Shown piece after piece: positions 1-7,177 of a stretch of DNA of 26,449 nt. The translations under genes were made by a program, and so were the position numbers. Position 1 is the first letter of the stretch. The number at the start of each line of letters is the position of its first letter. The notes under the pieces were generated by a model. That model ran no database searches. It had not been told where the DNA came from and saw nothing but the letters and a program-made list of their open reading frames with translations. The stretch is from NCBI GenBank assembly GCA_037968515.1, contig JBBKVQ010000311.1, positions 1 through 26,449 of the forward strand. Direction: 5' to 3'. Source of the DNA: JBFFMO01 sp037968515. GTDB lineage: Bacteria > Myxococcota_A > Bradymonadia > Bradymonadales > Bradymonadaceae.

Positions 1-96
1 CGATGGAACAAACGGAGTCGATGGAACAAACGGAGTCGATGGAACAAACGGAGTCGATGGAACAAACGGAGTCGATGGAACAAACGGAGTCGATGG
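1..96. repeat. 18-bp tandem repeat, five perfect copies
   Basis: Five identical 18-bp units (cgatggaacaaacggagt) fill bases 1-90, followed by the first 6 bases of a sixth copy before the sequence diverges. The array runs off the left edge, so its full copy number is unknown. The unit is a multiple of 3 and, in the frame of the downstream gene, encodes the hexapeptide DGTNGV. It is therefore a coding repeat giving Gly-X-Y triplets, not an intergenic array. Perfect identity at third codon positions points to recent expansion by slippage or recombination. Confidence 0.95.
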
Positions 97-400
97 TTCA
101 TCCTCGCTGATCATGCTCACGCCCATCGATTCCGGCGCAGATTGCGCGGGTGGTGGTGTTCAGGTCGATGGCGGACTGGATAATGGCGATGGTGGAGCGA
201 CAGCGAATGACGGCGTTCTGGATGTCAGCGAAATCGACGTTACTGATTTCGTCTGCGCTGGAGCCGATGGAGCCGACGGAGCCGACGCCAGTTATGTTGG
301 CGTCGAAGGCGGTTGCGCAACCTCCAACACACCAAATAACTCCCCGGCGGTTCTCTGGGTATTCGCTGCGCTTGGGTTGGTTGGCCTTCGCCGTCGCTAA
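2..400 (+). CDS. C-terminal part of collagen-like repeat surface protein with MYXO-CTERM-like tail (5' partial)
   Basis: The frame is open from the left edge to TAA at 398-400, so only the last 132 residues are visible. It starts with five DGTNGV repeats, which read as Gly-X-Y collagen-like triplets (GTN GVD). Next comes a Cys-Gly-Gly segment with a D/N/G-rich acidic stretch (GGLDNGDGG, NDGVLDVSEID) that resembles the DUF7151-type repeats of myxobacterial secreted proteins, then GADGADGAD. The tail has a GC dipeptide, a short linker, a hydrophobic stretch (VLWVFAALGLVGL) and a terminal RRR. That is the layout of MYXO-CTERM/PEP-CTERM-type sorting signals, which are processed by a rhombosortase or CPBP-type protease and leave the protein at the outer surface. 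An ATG at 113 is internal to the repeat-bearing frame and is unlikely to be the start. Function beyond surface display is inference. Confidence 0.8.
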   Translation, partial: DGTNGVDGTNGVDGTNGVDGTNGVDGTNGVDGSSSLIMLTPIDSGADCAGGGVQVDGGLDNGDGGATANDGVLDVSEIDVTDFVCAGADGADGADASYVGVEGGCATSNTPNNSPAVLWVFAALGLVGLRRR

Positions 401-446
401 GCTGACTCAGGCGTGAGCCGGAAGATGCCTGGCTGCGCCGCTCTGA

Positions 447-653
447 ATAAGGTCGCACTCAGCGACCAAATTTGGCCCGTATCAGGGCGGCTGCCTCAAA
501 GAACGTCAAGAAACCGCTGAGCAGAATCTGACCATGCCGACCAGGTTTCAAGATTTGAACGCGAGGAACCAGAGCGAAGCTGCAAGGCGGCTCGAAATCA
601 GCCGAACCACTCTCATCAAAAAAATGAAGAGGCACGGTCTCGTGTCGAATTGA
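447..653 (+). pseudogene. Fis-type HTH tail, probable remnant of a sigma54-dependent regulator
   Basis: A frame open from 447 to TGA at 651-653 ends in NQSEAARRLEISRTTLIKKM followed by KRHGL. This is the classic C-terminal Fis-family helix-turn-helix of NtrC-like activators (N-Q-S-x-A-A-x-x-L-x-I-S-R-x-T-L-I-x-K-x-K). The only ATG in frame is at 534 and would give a 39-residue protein. No AAA+ domain, GAFTGA loop or receiver is found upstream in any frame between 401 and 533. The likeliest reading is the eroded 3' end of a bacterial enhancer-binding protein gene whose front was deleted when the neighbouring repeat gene and DUF2288 gene were brought together. A genuine free-standing mini-HTH protein is possible but less likely. 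The stretch 401-446 shows nothing recognisable. Confidence 0.6.
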
Positions 654-723
654 CGGTTTTCTTGAGCGGCCAGCCTTGACGCAGTAGGTTGTTTGCGACG
701 CTTTCCCTTCGCTGACGAGTGTC

Positions 724-1035
724 ATGATGACCGATGAAATCCGAACCAAACTCGCTGTAGACCTGCTGCGCCACGCCTCCTGGGAGGACATCCGTCCTCA
801 TCTGATTCGCGGCGTCGTCTTCTTGGTACGCGCCATGCCCTTGATCGATGTCGGGGTCGCCCTCGCCAACGATGATAAGGAGAAAATCGCCACCTGGATC
901 GAAGACAGCACGATCGCCCGGCCCTCGCCCGAGGTCATCGCCGAATGGGTCGCACATAAGGCGCTTTTTGCGGCATTAATTGTCGAGCCTTTTGTGCTGG
1001 TGCAACTCGAAACAACCACCAAATTGGAGAACTAA
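724..1035 (+). CDS. DUF2288 family protein
   Basis: Small protein of 103 residues (102 if the second of two adjacent ATGs is used). The pattern W-E-x-I-x-P-H, then LIDVGVALANDD, then a short helix ending in W, and a C-terminal IVEPFVLVQ match the small DUF2288 family of proteobacterial proteins (about 90-110 residues, function unknown). No signal peptide or membrane segment is visible, so it is probably cytoplasmic. The start is supported by family length; the ribosome binding site upstream is weak. Its stop codon directly abuts the ATG of the next gene, so the two are very likely co-transcribed and translationally coupled. The function is not known and is not guessed here. Confidence 0.75.
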   Translation: MMTDEIRTKLAVDLLRHASWEDIRPHLIRGVVFLVRAMPLIDVGVALANDDKEKIATWIEDSTIARPSPEVIAEWVAHKALFAALIVEPFVLVQLETTTKLEN

Positions 1036-1461
1036 ATGGGTGCTTGGGGAACAGATTCGTTCGCGAATGACGAGGCCTTGGATTTCTTAAATGAATTGGT
1101 TGAAGCCGACGACGACACGCCGCTCTATGAGGCGCTTGCGGGCGTGGCCGAAGCCACCGCCGCTCAATATCTGAATGTCAGTGCCTCAAGCGCTGCCCTT
1201 GCTGCTGCAGAGGTCATCGCCGCACTCGCGGGTGCCCCCAGCGCAAAGACGCCCGAGGAGCTTAAGAATTGGCTGAAGTTGCAGCCAAGTGATGTCGCCA
1301 AAGATCTCGTTGACGCGCATTCAGCGTACGCCACGTCGATTATCCATCGGATCAAAGTAAGCTCCGAGCTCGCGGAGTTGTGGGCCGAGAGCGACCATAA
1401 CGACGCGTGGCATGCCGAGGTGGACGACCTGCGTCGCAGGCTCGCCGGAAGCGAAAACTAA
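1036..1461 (+). CDS. DUF4259 family protein
   Basis: A 141-residue protein that begins MGAWGTDSFANDEALDFL, the signature N-terminus of DUF4259 (M-G-A-W-G-x-x-x-F-x-N-D-x-A-x-D). This fixes the start at the ATG directly after the stop of the previous gene, with GGAG at 1026-1029 as ribosome binding site. The middle is Ala-rich and helical and the C-terminus is charged (DDLRRRLAG). There is no signal peptide or membrane segment. DUF4259 proteins are widespread small cytoplasmic proteins without an established role. The zero-base spacing to the DUF2288 gene indicates a two-gene operon. The 242 bases downstream to the next gene hold an AT-rich patch around 1548-1560 but no convincing terminator or promoter. 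Confidence 0.8.
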   Translation: MGAWGTDSFANDEALDFLNELVEADDDTPLYEALAGVAEATAAQYLNVSASSAALAAAEVIAALAGAPSAKTPEELKNWLKLQPSDVAKDLVDAHSAYATSIIHRIKVSSELAELWAESDHNDAWHAEVDDLRRRLAGSEN

Positions 1462-1703
1462 CTATGAAGGCCGTTTGTCGTCTTTTTCGCGGCGACCACG
1501 CGTCAAAGATGCACAACGCGAAACAACCTAAGCGCTAAGTCGCTGTAATTAATAATGAAAAGAATACGCATGGGCGCGAATGGCGCAAACGAGCACGATC
1601 CCACCACACCACACCCTGTCTTTTGGGCGGGTTTCTCCGTAAAGTAATCTGACGTCGGGGCGATTGCTCAAGCGTACGTTTTATTCTCCAACGCGAAGTT
1701 ACT

Positions 1704-3371
1704 TTGCAAACTCCTGAGATTCCTGAAAACGAAGCGACGCGCTTAATCGCGTTGGATTCCTACGATATTCTGGATACGGCCGCGGAAGTAAATTTTGATG
1801 CGCTGACCCGGTTGGCAGCCCATATTTTGGACGTTCCGATTGCGCTGGTGAGCCTGATCGATAGGGACCGGCAGTGGTTCAAATCACATCACGGGTTGTC
1901 GGTCACCGAAACCCCTCGAGATATTTCGTTCTGCGGTCACGTGGTGGCGACTGGCGAATCCCTGGCCGTTCCTAATGCAAGTGAGGATCCACGATTCCAC
2001 GACAACCCACTCGCCACCGGTGGCCCGCGAGTACAATTCTATATCGGCATGCCGCTGAAAACCGGCGACGGGCACGTGTTGGGCACTTTGTGTGCGATCG
2101 ACAATATCCCAAGACAAGTTTCCGACGAGCAAAAGGAATTGCTGGGCCTTCTGGCGGATCAAGTGATGGCACAGCTTGAGCTGCGGAAGGCGGCGAGGCA
2201 GATGCGGCGTCAATCCATCGAAATGGCGAACCAAGCACGAGAGCTGCGCACGGTATTCGCCATCATGGGCGAAGGGGTCGTCAAACAAATCAACGACGGC
2301 ACGATTGTCGAATGCAATCCAGCAGCCGAAAGCATTCTCGGTCTCACCACGGACCAGATGATGGGCCGAAAATCTGTTGACCCAAGCTGGCAATCGGTTC
2401 ACGAAGATGGCTCTCCGTTCCCCGGTAATACCCATCCAGCGATGATGGCGCTTTCGACCGGCCAGTCGCAGCACAACGTCATCATGGGGGTGCACAAACC
2501 CAATGGCGCTTTAACCTGGATCAACATCAATGCGGAGCCGATGTTTCATGCGGACGTTCTCAAAGGGGTGGTCACCACGTTCCGAGATATCACCGACGAA
2601 CGTGCTCAAGTAGCCGAACAAGAGATACTGCGACAGCAAATCGCGAGTCGAGAACGTCTGGTCACCGCTGGCACGTTGGCTGCTGGCGTCGCTCACGAGG
2701 TCAATAACCCGCTGAGTTACATTTTATCCAATATCGACTACGCCCTCGAGCAATTTAACGACACGCCGCCTGCCGACAACGACATCGTTCCTGCACTGGT
2801 CGATGCCCGAGCTGGAGCAATCCTCATCCGCGATGTCGTAGGCGGTTTGCGCACATTCGCCAGAGAAGAAGTCTGCGTCCGCCCCACCGACCCGACGGCC
2901 GTTATCAAGATTGCAATCAATCTCGCGACGCACGAGATGAAACGAACTGCCACGTGGAAATTTGTCGATTCGGTCACATCACCAGTCGTCGCCGACGACT
3001 CCCTGCTGGCTCAGGTTCTCGTGAATCTGCTCGTGAACGCTGCAAGGTCTTTTTCAGAAGTTCAAGAATCCAATCTGATTATAATCTCGTTAGAAAGTAC
3101 AGACGACTCCACCACGATCATCGTGAAAGATAACGGGTCGGGAATCGCTCCGGACGTGTTGCCGCAGATTTTTGACCCATTTTTCACCACACATCCGGTG
3201 GGTTCGGGGACTGGATTGGGGCTATCGGTCGCAAGAGGAATCGTGACCAGTTTTGGCGGTAAGCTAACCTGCGAATCAACACTTGGGGCCGGCTCGACCT
3301 TTCGCGTCATATTGCAACACGCCAACTACACCAACCTGTCCAGTGAAGAGACACTGGCCGACGAAGACTAA
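1704..3371 (+). CDS. GAF-PAS sensor histidine kinase (copy 1 of tandem pair)
   Basis: A 555-residue soluble sensor kinase. Residues 25-165 form a GAF domain with the conserved DRQWFKS, SFCGHV and NASEDPRF stretches. Residues about 183-298 form a PAS domain (ECNPAAESILGL, closing TTFRDITDER). The dimerisation/phosphoacceptor helix carries H331 in AHEVNNP. The ATPase domain follows with the N-box NLLVNAA (441-447), the G1 box DNGSG, the F-box DPFFTT and the G2 box GTGLGLSV. There is no membrane segment and no receiver, so the partner response regulator lies elsewhere. The start is TTG: this N-terminus (M-x-x-P-x-x-P-x-N-E) is where GAF kinases of this type begin and no ATG lies nearby. The next gene is a duplicate. 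The signal sensed cannot be read from the sequence. Confidence 0.9.
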   Translation: MQTPEIPENEATRLIALDSYDILDTAAEVNFDALTRLAAHILDVPIALVSLIDRDRQWFKSHHGLSVTETPRDISFCGHVVATGESLAVPNASEDPRFHDNPLATGGPRVQFYIGMPLKTGDGHVLGTLCAIDNIPRQVSDEQKELLGLLADQVMAQLELRKAARQMRRQSIEMANQARELRTVFAIMGEGVVKQINDGTIVECNPAAESILGLTTDQMMGRKSVDPSWQSVHEDGSPFPGNTHPAMMALSTGQSQHNVIMGVHKPNGALTWININAEPMFHADVLKGVVTTFRDITDERAQVAEQEILRQQIASRERLVTAGTLAAGVAHEVNNPLSYILSNIDYALEQFNDTPPADNDIVPALVDARAGAILIRDVVGGLRTFAREEVCVRPTDPTAVIKIAINLATHEMKRTATWKFVDSVTSPVVADDSLLAQVLVNLLVNAARSFSEVQESNLIIISLESTDDSTTIIVKDNGSGIAPDVLPQIFDPFFTTHPVGSGTGLGLSVARGIVTSFGGKLTCESTLGAGSTFRVILQHANYTNLSSEETLADED

Positions 3372-3464
3372 GCGTCGCCACCGGCGCATGGCGGAATTTC
3401 TCTATATACACTAAGGCCTTAAGCTCTACAGATTGGATACTAACAACCCTGACAAAGAACTTCA

Positions 3465-5123
3465 TTGAAATTTCCTGAGACTCCACAAAACGAAGAAGAA
3501 CGCCAGGAGGCACTTGAATCGTACGAAATTCTTGATACCGAGATGGAAGAGAGCTTCGACGCGTTAACCCGGCTGGCCGCTCATCTTCTGAACGTCCCCA
3601 TCGCGCTGATAAGTTTGGTCGACAAGGACAGACAATGGTTCAAATCAAAGCACGGGTTTGATGAAACCGAAGCGCCCCGGGATGTCTCGTTCTGCGGCCA
3701 CGTGGTCGCTTCAGGTGATTTCCTGTGGGTTCCCAATGCCAGCGAGGACCCTCGATTCGACGACAACCCCAATAGTCCCTATGGCCAATTCTATATCGGA
3801 ATGCCGCTGACGACCTCCGAAGGCCACGTTCTGGGAACGCTGTGCGCAATAGACAAGGTTCCTCGCAAAGTTTCCGAGGAACAAAAAGCGATGCTTGGCC
3901 TGCTGGCCCGTCAAGTCATGGCGCAACTGGAACTGCGTAAATCTGCACGGCTGCTCCGGCGCCAGTCAACCGAGCTCGCTGAACAATCGCGAGATTTCCG
4001 GGCGGCATTTGCGAGCATGAGCGAAGGGATCATCAAACACGACCGGCACCATAAAATCGTGGCATGTAATCCAGCTGCCGAAAGAATTCTGGGCCTAAGC
4101 TTGGACCAGATGATAGGCAAAACGTCAGCCGATATCGGCTGGCACTGTGTTCATGAAGACGGATCCGTCCTCACCAGCGATGAATACCCATCCATGCAGG
4201 CGTTGACTGAGGGTAAACCCTACCGCGACATGATCGTCGGGGTTCAGAAACAAGGCACACTGACTTGGATGAGCATCAATTCTGTGCCGATTTTAGATCG
4301 AGGCATTGCTCAAGGTGCGGTGACCTCGTTTCGAGACGTTACTGAAGAGCGGTCGAGGCAGGCGGAACGTGAAATGCTGCAAAACCAAATCGCTGGCCGA
4401 GAACGGCTGATTACCGCGGGAACCTTAGCTGAGGGCCTGGCTCACGAAGTCAAGAATCCGCTGACTTATATCCTCGCCAATATTGATTTTGTGCTGGAGT
4501 ACTTTAAAAAACACAAGCCCCTTGACGACGACGTCATCCCGGCGCTGCGAGATGCACAAGACGGCGCAATCATCATCCGAGATGTCGTCGGCAGTTTACA
4601 GATTTTCGCCCGTGAAGAAGTCTGTATTCGGGCGACCGACCCATCAAAAGTCATCAAAATGGCGATCGACCTGGCCGCGCACGAGATGAAACTGACTTGT
4701 CAGTGGAGTTTCATCGAAGGTACCTCGTCACCAGTCATCGCCGATGACTCCCTGCTGGCTCAGGTTCTCGTAAATTTATTGGTGAACGCGGCACATTCGT
4801 TCCAGGAAATGAACCGCGCGAATAGCATTACGATATCGACTCAAGATGTTGAAGGTGAAGTCATAATCAAGGTTCAAGACAACGGTTCAGGAATCGCTCC
4901 AGATATTTTGGCTCATATTTTCGATCCGTTTTTTACCACCCGCCTCGTCGGGTACGGGGCTGGACTTGGCTTATCGGTCGCCCGAGGCATCATGACGAGT
5001 TTTGGCGGCGAGATCACCTGCGAGTCTACCCTTGGAGTCGGCTCGACCTTCTGCGTCGTGTTACAAGTCGCCTCCCATAGTAGTTTATTCGAAGAAGAGA
5101 CTTTTGCCGATGAAGAGCTTTAA
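3465..5123 (+). CDS. GAF-PAS sensor histidine kinase (copy 2 of tandem pair)
   Basis: A 552-residue paralogue of the upstream kinase with the same layout: GAF (25-160), PAS (180-295), phosphoacceptor H327 in AHEVKNP, then the ATPase N-box, G1, F and G2 boxes. By hand alignment 47 of 70 residues are identical in the phosphoacceptor segment, and DNA around 2998-3025 and 4746-4773 matches almost base for base, so this is a tandem gene duplication. Differences sit mainly in the PAS core and in G2, where GTGLGL becomes GAGLGL. The TTG start gives M-K-F-P-E-T-P-Q-N-E, matching copy 1. The stop overlaps the next start (TAATG), so the aminopeptidase is translationally coupled to it. The two kinases could heterodimerise or answer different ligands; that is inference. 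Confidence 0.9.
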   Translation: MKFPETPQNEEERQEALESYEILDTEMEESFDALTRLAAHLLNVPIALISLVDKDRQWFKSKHGFDETEAPRDVSFCGHVVASGDFLWVPNASEDPRFDDNPNSPYGQFYIGMPLTTSEGHVLGTLCAIDKVPRKVSEEQKAMLGLLARQVMAQLELRKSARLLRRQSTELAEQSRDFRAAFASMSEGIIKHDRHHKIVACNPAAERILGLSLDQMIGKTSADIGWHCVHEDGSVLTSDEYPSMQALTEGKPYRDMIVGVQKQGTLTWMSINSVPILDRGIAQGAVTSFRDVTEERSRQAEREMLQNQIAGRERLITAGTLAEGLAHEVKNPLTYILANIDFVLEYFKKHKPLDDDVIPALRDAQDGAIIIRDVVGSLQIFAREEVCIRATDPSKVIKMAIDLAAHEMKLTCQWSFIEGTSSPVIADDSLLAQVLVNLLVNAAHSFQEMNRANSITISTQDVEGEVIIKVQDNGSGIAPDILAHIFDPFFTTRLVGYGAGLGLSVARGIMTSFGGEITCESTLGVGSTFCVVLQVASHSSLFEEETFADEEL

Positions 5124-6397
5124 TGATTCTGTTTGAAAACGAAATTGAACGGCGACGGCGTCGTTTCGAAGCCGGACTAGGCGACGCTAAAGGCATTGTG
5201 TTGGTGGGATGTGGTTCGCCGACCAGCACACCCGGCGGATTGGACCAAACCTATCCGTTCATTGCCCACCCAGAGTACTACTGGCTCACTGGATCGCGGC
5301 GGCCGGACGCAGTCATCGCCTTCGACAGCGAGTCAGGTTGGACGCATTTTGTGACACCAGTGTCTGCTTCGGAAAGACTGTGGCAAGGCGATACCGTGGC
5401 TCCGGTCGGACGCCCACTTCATGAGCTACAGGCATGGCTGGAACAGCACGGAACAGGCCGAAAAGCATTGCTTGGACAGTGGCAAAACCGAGGATCTGGC
5501 GACATCGAATTCACCGAATTCGCTCAGCAGAAACTGGATGCAGCGCGACGTCCAAAAGACGATGCCGAAGTTCAAATGCTGGGTGCTGCGATTCGTGCAA
5601 CGGCGGCAGGACACGCGCGCGCTTCGGAATTCGTTCGGCCCGGCGTCACCGAACGCGCTGTTCAAATCGAACTCGAAGCGGCCATGTTCCGGGCCGGCGC
5701 GGACCACATGGGCTACGACTCAATCGTCGGCAGCGGTTACCGCTCTTCGGTGCTTCACGGACATCCAAGCGCACGCGTGCTGGCCAACGACGAGTTCGTG
5801 CTGGTCGACGCCGGTGGGTCGGTTAACGGCTACACCGCCGACATCACCCGGACACTATGCACCGGCAAGATGAGTCCCCGTCATCAGCAGATCTACGACA
5901 TCGTATTTGCCGCAGAAATCGCCGGAATCGACGCGTCGCGAGCAGGCGTGGAGTGGCATGCTGTGCACAGAGTGTGCGCCGAGGTCATCGCCCAAGGACT
6001 GGTCGACCTCAAAATCCTAGTCGGTAGCGCCGAAAATCTGGCCGAATCTGGAGCCGTTTCGGTTTTCTTCCCGCATGGAGTCGGCCATTTGCTCGGCCTC
6101 GGAGTGCGAGACGTCGGTGGCCGAGCGCCCGGGCGAGCACCCGGACGCCAATGCTGTGGCGCGTCGGTGAGGGTGGATTTACCTTTGGAACAGGGATTTA
6201 TCATGACCGTGGAGCCAGGCCTCTACTTCGTCGATGCCATCTTGGATCTCCCGGAAAATCGCACCAAATACAGGGGCGATATTCGTTGGGATGAACTGCA
6301 AAACTGGCGAGGTATCGGTGGCGTGCGAATCGAGGATAATATCCTCATCACGCCCACCGGACCGCCAGAGGTGCTCAGTGCCGAAATCCCCAAATAG
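5123..6397 (+). CDS. pepP: M24 family metallopeptidase, Xaa-Pro aminopeptidase type
   Basis: A 424-residue protein with a creatinase-like N-domain (about 1-140) and a pita-bread M24 catalytic domain. The five expected dinuclear metal ligands are present: D229 (VLVDAGG), D240 (TADITR), H318 (PHGVGH), E364 (TVEPG) and E404 (VRIEDN); H211 or H213 (LHGHP) and H322 fit the proton-shuttle histidines. It should remove N-terminal residues preceding proline using Mn or Co in the cytoplasm. The extended C-terminal half (DLPENR, YRGDIRWDE) is typical of PepP rather than methionine aminopeptidase. Its ATG shares a base with the stop of the upstream kinase gene, an unusual partner for a housekeeping peptidase. 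A small Gly-Arg-Ala-Pro repeat (332-342) is peculiar to this copy. Prolidase is the main alternative. Confidence 0.88.
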   Translation: MILFENEIERRRRRFEAGLGDAKGIVLVGCGSPTSTPGGLDQTYPFIAHPEYYWLTGSRRPDAVIAFDSESGWTHFVTPVSASERLWQGDTVAPVGRPLHELQAWLEQHGTGRKALLGQWQNRGSGDIEFTEFAQQKLDAARRPKDDAEVQMLGAAIRATAAGHARASEFVRPGVTERAVQIELEAAMFRAGADHMGYDSIVGSGYRSSVLHGHPSARVLANDEFVLVDAGGSVNGYTADITRTLCTGKMSPRHQQIYDIVFAAEIAGIDASRAGVEWHAVHRVCAEVIAQGLVDLKILVGSAENLAESGAVSVFFPHGVGHLLGLGVRDVGGRAPGRAPGRQCCGASVRVDLPLEQGFIMTVEPGLYFVDAILDLPENRTKYRGDIRWDELQNWRGIGGVRIEDNILITPTGPPEVLSAEIPK

Positions 6398-7025
6398 CGT
6401 CGCCACAGCTCAAGCACATATCCTCGAAACTTGGCTAGAGGGGCCCGTCACGCGAGCCACAACTGCGGCCGCGCGCGACGCATTCGACCAGTTAGCCTCT
6501 GTCCTCGTCGCAGAACCTGAGCTGCGTGATCGCCTGTCTAGCTATCTGTTAAACGTTTTCGTGATGACGGGGCTTCTGCGCGACTACCGTGCTCTGAGCT
6601 CTTACGCGCGTCAGACCAACACGCCTGAGCTGATTCAAGAGGTCGATGCGGTGATTCGCATCGAGCTGCCTGATATCTGGATTATGAACGCACTCAGGAA
6701 CAACGATACCCAAGCGGCCGTGGTTTGCTGGTTCGAAAAAAACGACCACGATCGAATCCGGCATTGCGCAGATGCGTTGATAAAGGCCTGCCCGGATCGT
6801 GTTGACATACTCGTGTCCGCCAGGCGGCGGATGGTCGACTACCAAATTGGCCGAGGTACACGGAGTCGCTATAGGCGTGCATGCCGCATTCTGAACACCT
6901 TGCGGGCTGAACTTGAACGTGCTGAAGAACCTCGCCTCTGGATGTTGGCAATCGACGAATTGCTGTCGGAATACGGCCACCGACCAGCGCTGAGGGACGA
7001 ACTAGAGAAGGCCTCGATCATCTGA
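6378..7025 (+). CDS. Conserved-looking alpha-helical protein of unknown function
   Basis: A 215-residue protein I do not recognise. The start is set at GTG 6378 because AGAGG sits six bases upstream (6367-6371). This makes the gene overlap the aminopeptidase by 20 bases and be coupled to it; a longer frame from 6234 would lie almost wholly inside that gene. The sequence is nearly all predicted helix, rich in Arg, Glu and Ala, with no signal peptide or membrane segment. The C-terminal part (GRGTRSRYRRACRILNTL, then LRDELEKA) resembles the helical-repeat tails found in some SWIM zinc-finger and DUF6880-like proteins, where a G-R-G/x-x-x-Y motif introduces a repeated helical pair. No zinc-binding cysteines are present. 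The assignment is only structural. Confidence 0.6.
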   Translation: MPKSPNSVATAQAHILETWLEGPVTRATTAAARDAFDQLASVLVAEPELRDRLSSYLLNVFVMTGLLRDYRALSSYARQTNTPELIQEVDAVIRIELPDIWIMNALRNNDTQAAVVCWFEKNDHDRIRHCADALIKACPDRVDILVSARRRMVDYQIGRGTRSRYRRACRILNTLRAELERAEEPRLWMLAIDELLSEYGHRPALRDELEKASII

Positions 7026-7085
7026 ATGAACGGTCGTTTCGAAAACGAAATCGAAGCATGCAGGTCGATCAGTTCCATTCAGACC

Positions 7086-7126
7086 AATTGACTTAATGCC
7101 TAAAACATAAGACTTTGAAGTCAATT
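7086..7126. repeat. 9-bp inverted repeat between gene clusters
   Basis: AATTGACTT at 7086-7094 is the exact reverse complement of AAGTCAATT at 7118-7126, separated by 23 bases. It lies in the 152-base gap after the helical-protein gene and before the hybrid kinase gene. There is no T-run behind it and the stem is AT-rich, so it is not a typical terminator; a regulator binding site is more plausible. Confidence 0.4.
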
Positions 7127-7142
7127 AGAGATCAGTAAACCA

Positions 7143-7151
7143 TGTTAGAAT
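7143..7151 (+). promoter_or_regulatory. Possible extended -10 promoter for the hybrid kinase gene
   Basis: TGtTAGAAT matches an extended -10 element (TGn followed by a 5-of-6 match to TATAAT). It lies 26 bases upstream of the TTG start at 7178, giving a short leader. No good -35 lies at the right distance, which is tolerated by extended -10 promoters. The prediction is from pattern only. Confidence 0.35.
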
Positions 7152-7177
7152 CGTCAAGCTTAAGCTAGGTACTTTCG

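Noticed and set aside
1..96. CRISPR-like array
   Set aside because: The repeats are directly adjacent with no unique spacers and are in frame with the coding sequence, so they are a coding minisatellite.
1555..1647. 30-codon open frame starting with ATG in the gap before kinase copy 1
   Set aside because: No ribosome binding site and no sequence features; likely chance.
1884..2495. 203-residue open frame on the minus strand opposite kinase copy 1
   Set aside because: It lies wholly inside a gene with strong domain evidence, has no domain of its own and shows Arg/His-rich composition typical of antisense frames.
5421..5873. 150-residue plus-strand frame inside the aminopeptidase gene
   Set aside because: Alternative frame of a well-supported M24 gene with no domain; the catalytic residues are in the other frame.
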